A DNA stretch of 64,000 nt from Deinococcus sp. HSC-46F16 (GTDB lineage: Bacteria; Deinococcota; Deinococci; Deinococcales; Deinococcaceae). The notes beneath the pieces are model-generated. The model was given only the letters and a program-made list of their open reading frames with translations. It was not told where the DNA came from and did not search any database. The DNA lies in NCBI RefSeq assembly GCF_024171495.1, contig NZ_JALJZW010000002.1:391796-455795 (forward strand), in the 5' to 3' direction. Within the stretch, counting starts at the first letter, position 1; every line of letters starts with the position of its first letter. Below are positions 48,420 to 55,968 of this stretch, one piece after another. A program made the position numbers and the translations under genes.

Positions 48420-48882
48420 GGGGTGCCTCCTGTGGCATCTGGGGGAGAGTCCGAAGACTCTCGGCGGAAGACATGCGCCGGGATGCTCAGGAGCGTGAAG
48501 ATTCACCAGCCGCACTTTCAAGTGGGCTTGGACATGGTGTGTCCGAAGTCAGGCTGCGAACCCTTAAGGTTCACACTCCAGCATCGCGGTCTGCGGAGAG
48601 CAGTCCGGCGCGCTTACTGGGTTTTCAACGCCTCTCCACTCCGTGTCCCAACTCGGTGGTCTCAACGTTGTCCTGCTTCGGCCTTACCATTCGGCAACTG
48701 ATGGGGCTTCCCAGATGGCTCCTCGTGGGACAATTCCAGAGCCACCTTCGATTGAACACAAATAATCGTGTGCTCCGCCGCAAGAGTCAATACCCCCACG
48801 GGGTGACTCCGGCACTGGCTGTCATGGGCAGAATCGTTCGCTCTCGGCCTGCATTCGTGCTTGTCTAAGGCGAGGTTCCCCC
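48420..48882. other. 463-bp gene-free region before the defence cassette
   Basis: No supported coding sequence. It holds a GAGAGTC-CGAA-GACTCTC hairpin (48445-48462), a reverse-strand promoter TTGACT-N17-GATTAT (48789-48761) for the small helical genes, with a leader of about 335 nt, and a GAGTCA/TGACTC palindrome with inner CCCC/GGGG (48783-48808) beside that promoter. The helicase ATG follows AAGGCGAGG. A structured leader or small RNA may be present. Confidence 0.45.
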
Positions 48883-51800
48883 ATGACCACATTCGACCGG
48901 CTGCTCGACCGCCCGCTGCGCTCGCCCATCTTTCCGGAGCCAGTGCGGGTCATCCGTGTTGAGCGGGCAGGAACGCGGCATAAAGTCACTGCTGAGGGCC
49001 TGACCACCCGGCGCATCCACCAGCGAATGCTCGATGGGGCCGCTATGGACGCGCTGACCCAACTTGTGGCCGACCAGCGCACGGACTTCGCTGGCGACCC
49101 GGAGCTGTTCGCCTTGGGCGTCGAGGCCCGGCGCATCCAGCTCGGCTACACCTTCGACCCCTTTTTCGCCGTTTCGGCCAGCCGAATTGACCCCCTACCG
49201 CACCAGCTCGAAGCCGTGTACGGGGTGCTGCTCAAGCGCCCCCGCATCCGCTTCCTGTTGGCCGACGACCCTGGGGCTGGGAAGACGGTCATGGGCGGCT
49301 TGCTGCTCAAAGAGCTGCGCTACCGCAAACTGCTCGACCGGGTACTTATCGTCACTCCAGCCAACCTGACTGACCAGTGGCGGCGCGAGATGCACGACAA
49401 GTTCGGTGAGACGTTCCAGGTCATCAACCGGGACGTGGCAGGACTGGCCTACGGCGAGAACCCCTGGGAGGAGGAGAACCTGGTCGTCACCAGCGTGGAC
49501 TTCGCCAAGCGGGACGAGCATCTGGACAACCTTCGCCGGGTTCATTGGGACCTCGTCATCGTGGACGAGTCGCACCGCCTCTCCGCCACGAAGTACGGCT
49601 CGGAAATCAAGCGCTCCCAGCGGTACAAGCTGGGCGAGGTGCTCGCGCAGACCAGTGCCCACATGCTGCTGCTCACCGCCACCCCGCATCAGGGGGACGA
49701 CGAGAAGTTCCGTCTGTTGCTGGAACTCCTCGAACCTGACCTGTTCGCCACCACAGGGCTGCTTCGGGAAGCTGCGGGCAAGGGCGAGAACCCCATCATG
49801 CTGCGCCGTCTGAAGGAAGACATGACCGACTTCGACGGCAAGCCGCTGTTCCCGCCCCGCTACGTCCACACGCCGCAGTTCCGTCTGTCACCCAGCGAAC
49901 GCGCCCTGTACGACCGGGTCACCGACTACGTCACCAAGCACTTCCGCAAGGCGTGGGACGACCGCAGGCGCAACGTGGGGCTGGCGATGACCGTGCTGCA
50001 ACGGCGACTCGCCAGCAGCTCCTACGCCATCAACCGCTCGCTGGAGAACCGTCTCAAGCGTCTCCAGGCCCTGCGGGACGACGTGAACAAGCTGGCGGAC
50101 GACCCCTACCTGGGCTACACCGAGGACGAGCTGGAAGACCTCCCCGAAGAGGAGCGCTGGGAGCTGGAGGACCGACTCGCCGAGCGGCTGACGCTGGCCC
50201 GCAATCTGCCCCAGCTTGAGGCCGAAATTCGCGAGCTGGAGTCGCTGGGCCGTGAGGCCCGCACGCTGGCGAAGCTGGAGCAGGACCGCAAACTCCTGGA
50301 ACTGCTGAAAGTGCTGGGCAAACTGAACGGTGAGAAGCTGCTCGTCTTCACCGAGCACAAGGACACCCTGAACTTCCTGGTCGGCGTGCTGCACAAGCAG
50401 GGGTACGCGGTCACCCACATCGACGGCAGCATGGGCCTGGAGGAACGGGTGGGCCGGGAGCACGAGTTCCGGGATTCGGCTCAGGTCATGGTGGCGACGG
50501 AGGCCGCAGGCGAAGGCATCAACCTCCAGTTCTGCTCGGTGATGGTGAACTACGACCTGCCGTGGAACCCCACGCGACTGGAACAGCGCATGGGCCGCAT
50601 CCACCGCTACGGGCAGAAGTACGAGGTGAACATCCACAACCTCATCGCGGAAGGCACCCGCGAAGGGGACGTGCTGACCCTGGTGTTGCAGAAGCTGGAG
50701 GTCATGCGCGAGCAGCTTGGCAGCGACCGCGTGTATGACGTGGTGGGCGAACTGCTGGGTGACGTGGACCTCGAACAGCTCATGCTGGAGCACCTGCTGG
50801 GCCGCCGCTCCCTGGCCGAGATTCAGGCGATGGTGTCCGCCCGGCTCTCGCCTGATCGGGTGGAGTACCTGAAGGAGGTCACGCTGGAAGCCCTCGCCAA
50901 GCGCGACGTGGACCTCTCGCGCCTGCGGGCCGACCGCGAACAGAGCGAACTGACCCGCATCCAGCCGGAGTACACCGCCCGCTTCTTTGTCCAGGCCCTG
51001 GAGAAGCTGGGGGGAAGGGCCACGTTGCGGCAGGACGGCCTCTACACCATGCGGGTGCCCTACGAGTTGCGGAGCAAGGCCCACAACGTCCGCAGCGAGT
51101 ACCCGAAGACCACGTTCGACAAGCGGGCGGCCTACGACGCCGACTTCCTGGCCCCCGGTCATCCCCTGTTCGACCTGGTCCTTCAGGAGACGCTGGCTCT
51201 GGCCCAGCCGGTCATGCAGCGGGGCGCGACCTTCGAACTCGATGGCCTGACGGGGGACGCCCTGCTCGGCTTCTATGAACTCGCGGTGGTGGACGGTCAG
51301 GGCAGCACCGCGTCGCGCCGCCTGTTCGCCGTGCAGCAGAGGGCGGAAGAGATGCCCACGCTGGTCTCCCCCCGACTGCTGGTGGACGCCCTGCCTGCCC
51401 CACAGGGCGAGGGCAGCGTCCCCGATGGTGAGGGTGTGTCGGAGAGCCTGGAAAACTGGCTGCTGGAGACGCAACTCGAACCCTACGAGAACGAGGTGCG
51501 GGGCGAACGCCTGCGGGAAGTGGACATCCGTCATCGGTACGGGACCCGCAGCCTGGAACACCTGCTCCGGGAATCCACCCGCAAGCTCACCCAGCACAAG
51601 CTCAAGGCTGCACAGGGCGACGACATGAAGCTTGCCATCACCCAGGAGGAGCGCCGCCTGCGGGGGCTTCAGGAGCGTCAACGCGCTTTCCTGGCCGAAC
51701 TGGAGCAGGAGTCCCAGCTCATTCCCGAACCAGCACAGCCTCTGGCCCTGGCCTACCTGCGGCCCCTCCAGCCCACCACCCAGAACCTGCCGAATGAGGA

Positions 51801-52224
51801 TGACCCGGCGGTGCGTAAGGCCGTGGAACTCGCCGGGATGCGGGTGGCTGAGGAGTACGAGCGCACCCAGGGCCGAACGCCCGCCGATGTCAGTGCCGAG
51901 AACGTCGGATACGACATCCGGAGTGTCGGGAAGGTTCCAGCCGCCAGTGACCTTCCCCAGGAAACCCGCTACATCGAGGTTAAGGGACGTGCTGGGGTCG
52001 GCCCCGTTGTCCTGACTCCCAACGAGTGGATTACCGCTGGACGGCTGAAGGACGGCTACTTCCTCTACGTGGTGACGAACGCCCTCAGCGCGAATCCCAC
52101 CCTCACCATCGTTCGCAACCCCGCCGCGAACCTCACGCCCGGCCAGGAAGTCACGGTGCTGCACTACGTCATCTCCACCGAAGAGTGGCAGCGGGCAGGG
52201 GCGCGGCCCCAGGAGCACGCATGA
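48883..52224 (+). CDS. SNF2-family helicase with C-terminal DUF3883 nuclease-like domain
   Basis: A 1113-residue protein. The SNF2 motor has Walker A DPGAGKT (residues 129-135), DEAH box DESH (228-231), the TATPH motif and motif VI QRMGRIHRYGQ (568-578). A long central helical region (380-470) interrupts the motor, as in the phage-defence type. The end has DUF3883: YDIRSVG then IEVKGR with E1032 and K1034, an ExK pattern of PD-(D/E)XK nucleases. It moves on DNA and may cut it. It overlaps the PLD gene by 4 bp (ATGA). Confidence 0.9.
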   Translation: MTTFDRLLDRPLRSPIFPEPVRVIRVERAGTRHKVTAEGLTTRRIHQRMLDGAAMDALTQLVADQRTDFAGDPELFALGVEARRIQLGYTFDPFFAVSASRIDPLPHQLEAVYGVLLKRPRIRFLLADDPGAGKTVMGGLLLKELRYRKLLDRVLIVTPANLTDQWRREMHDKFGETFQVINRDVAGLAYGENPWEEENLVVTSVDFAKRDEHLDNLRRVHWDLVIVDESHRLSATKYGSEIKRSQRYKLGEVLAQTSAHMLLLTATPHQGDDEKFRLLLELLEPDLFATTGLLREAAGKGENPIMLRRLKEDMTDFDGKPLFPPRYVHTPQFRLSPSERALYDRVTDYVTKHFRKAWDDRRRNVGLAMTVLQRRLASSSYAINRSLENRLKRLQALRDDVNKLADDPYLGYTEDELEDLPEEERWELEDRLAERLTLARNLPQLEAEIRELESLGREARTLAKLEQDRKLLELLKVLGKLNGEKLLVFTEHKDTLNFLVGVLHKQGYAVTHIDGSMGLEERVGREHEFRDSAQVMVATEAAGEGINLQFCSVMVNYDLPWNPTRLEQRMGRIHRYGQKYEVNIHNLIAEGTREGDVLTLVLQKLEVMREQLGSDRVYDVVGELLGDVDLEQLMLEHLLGRRSLAEIQAMVSARLSPDRVEYLKEVTLEALAKRDVDLSRLRADREQSELTRIQPEYTARFFVQALEKLGGRATLRQDGLYTMRVPYELRSKAHNVRSEYPKTTFDKRAAYDADFLAPGHPLFDLVLQETLALAQPVMQRGATFELDGLTGDALLGFYELAVVDGQGSTASRRLFAVQQRAEEMPTLVSPRLLVDALPAPQGEGSVPDGEGVSESLENWLLETQLEPYENEVRGERLREVDIRHRYGTRSLEHLLRESTRKLTQHKLKAAQGDDMKLAITQEERRLRGLQERQRAFLAELEQESQLIPEPAQPLALAYLRPLQPTTQNLPNEDDPAVRKAVELAGMRVAEEYERTQGRTPADVSAENVGYDIRSVGKVPAASDLPQETRYIEVKGRAGVGPVVLTPNEWITAGRLKDGYFLYVVTNALSANPTLTIVRNPAANLTPGQEVTVLHYVISTEEWQRAGARPQEHA

Positions 52225-53402
52225 GCGACCAGCAGAGCCTCTTTGAGACCGTCCTCGTCCCTGCCGGAGAGAAGCCCAGCGCCGCCCCTTCAGCCCCCGA
52301 CCTGGTTCATCTGGCCGAGGGCTGGCGGGCCACTCTTCAGGACCTGGACGGTCCGGGACGCCGCTGGCTGGTTACGCCCTGGCTCACCACCCGCCACGCC
52401 GACCTCCTGGGCAGCGTGCAGAGGGGCGACCGGCTCCTGATTCGGGGTCACGCCGAGGATTTCCTGAAAGGGATGTCCAGTCTCGACGCCGTGCAGGCAT
52501 TCATGGAGTGGGGTGTGGAGGTCCGCCGTCTGCCGAATCTGCACGCCAAGGTCTACGCCCGTGAGCACGAGGGCGGGGTCTTGTGGCTCGGCAGCGCCAA
52601 CCTGTCCAAGCTGGGAGAGGACGGCGGGGCACACAGCCGTCAGGTCGAGGCCATGAGCGGCCCGCATCCGCTCACTCCTGCGGCCCTGACGAAGCTGGAG
52701 TATCTCTGGAGCACCAGCAGGCCGTTCAACCCCAGCGATGTTCAGCATGAACTGACCCGGCTGGTGCAGGAACAGGAAGCGTTCCGCGAACTGCTGCTTG
52801 ACCAGGCGGAACTCGGTGTGCTCGCGCTGCGCCTCTCGTTCAAGCTTCTGGGTGGCCAGTTCACCATGCCGCCCGACTGGCTGGGCCACGGCAACGAACA
52901 GGCACAGCGCGACCGGGTGCGCTACCCCAGTGTGGAGTTCATCGACCCCGACACCAGCCTCGCCACCCGCTTTCGCAAGTTCATCAGCGCTGAGCGGCGC
53001 AAGCTCGGCGACCGAATGGTAGACGTACCCGGTATCAGCGGCCTGTACGTCCTGCGGGCCGAAGACATGCTGAGCATTAAGACCTTCCTGGGCTACATGG
53101 AGCGGCAGGCCCGCCAGAGATTCGAGCAGGAGCTTCATCAGGAGCGCGAGCATCTGCGGAGTGACTTCACAACGCGCTTCGAGAGCGCGTTCCAGCGGTT
53201 TCTGAGTGAGCAGACCCGACATATGGCGAAGACCCCGGCTCAGGCGGCAAAAGATGCAGCCGAAGTGTTCGACGACTACCTGGGGCGTGACCCTTTCCGC
53301 ATCAGCGCCCAGTTCTTCATCCCCTTGAAGGATGCCGATGACCCCCACGGTGGGCTCTCGCAGGCCATGTCGCAGGTACGGGCACGGCAGCGGCTGTACT
53401 GA
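52221..53402 (+). CDS. phospholipase D-family nuclease-like protein
   Basis: A 393-residue protein. One HKD-type motif is visible: H108-x-K110 in NLHAKVYARE, followed by LWLGSANLSKLGED. Single-motif PLD proteins usually dimerise and cut DNA (DrmC-type proteins in DISARM are of this kind). The second half is helical with a coiled segment EQELHQEREHLRSDF. The ATG overlaps the helicase stop, so both are made together. Whether it is a nuclease or only a DNA-end sensor is not decided by sequence. Confidence 0.85.
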   Translation: MSDQQSLFETVLVPAGEKPSAAPSAPDLVHLAEGWRATLQDLDGPGRRWLVTPWLTTRHADLLGSVQRGDRLLIRGHAEDFLKGMSSLDAVQAFMEWGVEVRRLPNLHAKVYAREHEGGVLWLGSANLSKLGEDGGAHSRQVEAMSGPHPLTPAALTKLEYLWSTSRPFNPSDVQHELTRLVQEQEAFRELLLDQAELGVLALRLSFKLLGGQFTMPPDWLGHGNEQAQRDRVRYPSVEFIDPDTSLATRFRKFISAERRKLGDRMVDVPGISGLYVLRAEDMLSIKTFLGYMERQARQRFEQELHQEREHLRSDFTTRFESAFQRFLSEQTRHMAKTPAQAAKDAAEVFDDYLGRDPFRISAQFFIPLKDADDPHGGLSQAMSQVRARQRLY

Positions 53403-53443
53403 CCTGACCGCCCAACCCCCGGTCCCAGAACTGCACCACCCCA

Positions 53444-53449
53444 TATGCT
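53444..53449 (+). promoter_or_regulatory. -10 box of the AlbA_2 gene
   Basis: TATGCT, 7 nt before the ATG 53457, giving a leaderless mRNA separate from the helicase/PLD transcript. Confidence 0.4.
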
Positions 53450-53456
53450 GTGCCTG

Positions 53457-55193
53457 ATGACCGAGCAGGAACTCCGTGACCTTATCGCCCAGGGCGAAAC
53501 CTTTGAGGTGGAGTTCAAGAGCGATACTCCTGACAAGACAAACGGGCTTTCAGACGACGACCTTCAGGAAGCTGTCGTGTGCCTGGCGAACGCCGAGGGC
53601 GGAAAGCTGCTTCTCGGCGTGGAGGATGACGGAACCATCACCGGCCTGCACGCCAAGCATAGGGGCAGGCCTGCCACAGGGCTCAGTGGTTACCTGAAGA
53701 ACGTCCTGCAAGGCAACGCGAAACCGGACATCCAAGCCGAGTTCGTGGACGCGGCAGAGGGGCAGGTCGCCGTCATCCACGTCCGGAAGGCCGCCTCGCT
53801 CGTCTCGACCAGTCAGGGGCGCATCCTTCAGCGGCAGCACGATGCCTGGGGAGACCCGCAGTGCCGCGTCATCTACCCGCAGGAGATTCCTTCGTTGCTG
53901 TCGGTGCGTGGACAATACGACCACACCGAGCAACTCGTGTCGGAGCTGCGCTTTCGGCATCTGTCGCGGGCCGAGCTCGACCGCATTCGGGCATTCGTCG
54001 AGCGGCAACTGCAAGCCGATAAGGCACTGCTCACATTGACCGACGAGGAACTGGCCAAGGCACTGACTCTAGTGAAGAGTGAGGAAGACGAACTGATTCC
54101 CACGGTGGCAGGGGTCCTCCTCGCGGGCACCAAGCAGATGCTCGACACCTACGTGCGCGGCCATGAGGTCGCGTTTCAGGAACTCAAGCGGGGCGGGGAC
54201 GTGGGGGCCAATGACTTCTCGCGAGAGCCACTGCTGCGCGTCTGGGAGCTGTACGAAAGCTTCTTCAAGGCACGTAATCCGGAGCGTGAGGTCCGTTTCG
54301 ATGACACACAGCAGCGCGTCGCCATTCCCCGTTACCCGGACCGGGCTGTCCGGGAAGCCTTCGCCAACGCGCTCGTCCACCGTGACTACTCGTTGCTGAA
54401 CGCGGTGTACTTCCAGTTTCAGGATGATGACCGCCTCCTGATTGCCAGCCCCGGTGGGTTCGTGAACGGGATTTCGGTCCAGAACCTGCTCACCAGCGAG
54501 CCCAAGCCCCGCAACCCGCTTCTTGCCGATATCTTCAAGCGTCTGGGGCTGGTAGAGCGAACGGGACGCGGCGTGCCGCGCATCTTCGACGACGTGTTGA
54601 GCCTGGGACGGCCCGCCCCCTCCTACAGCGGTACCGTCAGCAGCGTTCGGGTCACGATTCCCGGTGGGGAGGCGGATGCGAAGTTCGCTGAACTCGTCCT
54701 CCAGGCACGTCAGAAGGACCGCAACCTGAACTGGGCGCACCTGCTGGTGATGCACCACCTCTCGAAGTCGAGGGAATTGACCCCACAGGAAACTTCCAGC
54801 CTCATCGGGCAGGACGAGCAGCGTGCTCGTGCCGTTCTAGAGGAGCTGGTGGACTGGGGACTCGTCGAAGGCCGGGGACGCGCTCGCCGCTCGTACCACT
54901 TGAGCGTCAGCGTGTACGAGGCACTTGGCCTGCTCGACGATTACAACCGTCGCAAACAAGCCGAGGACATGGAGGACGAGGAGCGGGTTCTCGACTACGT
55001 GCATAGGAATGGGCGCATCACTCGCTCGCAGCTCATGGAACTTACTGGCCTGGCGAGCAATCAGGCTGATTATCTCCTACGGCGGCTGCGGGCAGAGGAA
55101 GCCATCGTCCTCGTCGGGCGGGGCCGGGCTGCGTACTACGAACTCCCCAACTCGGAAACCAACTCGGAATCAATTCGGAACGTTAGCGGCTAG
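53457..55193 (+). CDS. AlbA_2 (Schlafen-type) domain protein with HATPase-like and winged-helix domains
   Basis: About 578 residues. Residues 1-125 are an AlbA_2/Schlafen domain (FEVEFKSDTP, then NAEGGKLLLGVEDDGTITG). Residues 270-400 match the RecG-associated ATPase_C-like region: DRAVREAFANALVHRDYSLL and GLVERTGRGVPRIFDDVLS. The end has two winged helices, the last with RNGRITRSQLMELTGLAS. The family appears as transcription regulators or as effectors. Start at 53457 by the leaderless box; 53445 is an alternative. It sits between PLD and methylase, so it may regulate or guard the cassette. Confidence 0.85.
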   Translation: MTEQELRDLIAQGETFEVEFKSDTPDKTNGLSDDDLQEAVVCLANAEGGKLLLGVEDDGTITGLHAKHRGRPATGLSGYLKNVLQGNAKPDIQAEFVDAAEGQVAVIHVRKAASLVSTSQGRILQRQHDAWGDPQCRVIYPQEIPSLLSVRGQYDHTEQLVSELRFRHLSRAELDRIRAFVERQLQADKALLTLTDEELAKALTLVKSEEDELIPTVAGVLLAGTKQMLDTYVRGHEVAFQELKRGGDVGANDFSREPLLRVWELYESFFKARNPEREVRFDDTQQRVAIPRYPDRAVREAFANALVHRDYSLLNAVYFQFQDDDRLLIASPGGFVNGISVQNLLTSEPKPRNPLLADIFKRLGLVERTGRGVPRIFDDVLSLGRPAPSYSGTVSSVRVTIPGGEADAKFAELVLQARQKDRNLNWAHLLVMHHLSKSRELTPQETSSLIGQDEQRARAVLEELVDWGLVEGRGRARRSYHLSVSVYEALGLLDDYNRRKQAEDMEDEERVLDYVHRNGRITRSQLMELTGLASNQADYLLRRLRAEEAIVLVGRGRAAYYELPNSETNSESIRNVSG

Positions 55194-55278
55194 CGGCACT
55201 GCTACCCTGTGCCCGACTCGTGTGCTATACGGCAATTTCGCCCCGTATAGCTGCCAGCTACTCGGAATCAATTCGGAA
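55162..55278 (+). repeat. 19-bp direct repeat around the AlbA_2 stop
   Basis: The same 19 bases (beginning ACTCGGAATC, ending ATTCGGAA) occur at 55162-55180 and 55260-55278. The first copy is inside the AlbA_2 gene, next to further CTCGGAA units, and the second in the spacer, 98 bp on. Confidence 0.7.
55225..55250. promoter_or_regulatory. inverted repeat in the spacer after the AlbA_2 gene
   Basis: CTATACGG-N10-CCGTATAG, perfect 8-bp arms; it lies between the two 19-bp repeat copies and could be an operator or a terminator-like hairpin. Confidence 0.5.
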
Positions 55279-55388
55279 ATGTACACAAGCCCAATCCGGC
55301 GCGCACCCTGCCCGAATGCCCGGTTTGGTCGGCCAAACGAAGCTGGCCCACGCACCGCTGCGTGAGCCAGGGCAGCGGGAACGCCGTC

Positions 55389-55715
55389 TCAGCGGGCATT
55401 CAGCTTATAGGCTGTCCTGTCAATAATGAACTCACGCCTATCCGTAAATCCCGACAGCATATAGATGTTTCCATCTGGAGCCTGGAACCAGAGGGTGTTT
55501 GTGTTGGCCTTTTCTCCGTTACTCACGCTGATGAGCTTCCAGCCCTTGGGGAACGTCGGCAGTGGCTCCTTGTTGCCCATGCTCTCGTCGTACCGGATGT
55601 CCGTAACGCGGAACGTGTTCGTATTGGCCTGAGCGCCCACGGTCGTGTACACGAGGAGTCCGGCGGTGGTCAGCCCGAAGAAGACGGCAGACGCTTTGGC
55701 AAAGTTGAGCTTCAT
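55389..55715 (-). CDS. small membrane-anchored or secreted protein
   Basis: A 108-residue protein with an N-terminal hydrophobic segment (residues 7-24, VFFGLTTAGLLVYTTVGA) that could be a signal peptide or anchor. The rest is beta-like (TFRVTDIRYDESMGNKEPLP, then WKLISVSNGEKANTNTLWFQ and FIIDRTAYKLNAR). I do not recognise the family. It points against the cassette genes and lies in the spacer between the AlbA_2 and methylase genes. Confidence 0.6.
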   Translation of the reverse strand: MKLNFAKASAVFFGLTTAGLLVYTTVGAQANTNTFRVTDIRYDESMGNKEPLPTFPKGWKLISVSNGEKANTNTLWFQAPDGNIYMLSGFTDRREFIIDRTAYKLNAR

Positions 55716-55884
55716 ACGCGTGGGACGCTAACACGTCTCCGCAACTTCGACGCACGATTTTGAGCAGCAAGTCTCACTGCGCGGGTCGGCATCGGGCTGC
55801 CCTTATCTCATTGCCCATATATGCCCTGAATGCCAGTCTCTCCTCTGCATCTTTCTTCGAAGAAAGCCTGGTTCCGGTGCCCCT

Positions 55885-55908
55885 CGCCCCCACCCGGCGG
55901 GCGTTTTT
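55885..55908 (+). terminator. terminator before the methylase gene
   Basis: CGCCC/GGGCG stem around a 9-nt loop, then five T. It would end transcription coming from the left. Confidence 0.5.
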
Positions 55909-55938
55909 GCTGTTCCTGCCGCACTGTGGGACGCCTGA

Positions 55939-55959
55939 TATACTCTCGCGCTCTATCCT
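55939..55959 (+). promoter_or_regulatory. -10 boxes of the methylase/ATPase/polymerase operon
   Basis: TATACT (55939-55944) and TATCCT (55954-55959); the second is 9 nt before the ATG 55969. No Shine-Dalgarno is seen, so the methylase is leaderless or nearly so. Confidence 0.4.
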
Positions 55960-55968
55960 GACCCCAGC

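Noticed and set aside
48206..48868. A 220-codon forward frame before the helicase
   Set aside because: It starts inside two supported reverse genes, shows no domain and has poor codon use.
49888..52218. A 776-codon reverse frame
   Set aside because: It is opposite the SNF2 helicase, which has all motor motifs; the reverse frame has none.
48883..53402. A full DISARM system
   Set aside because: SNF2 and PLD are present, but DrmA (DUF1998 helicase) and DrmB are not seen in the window.
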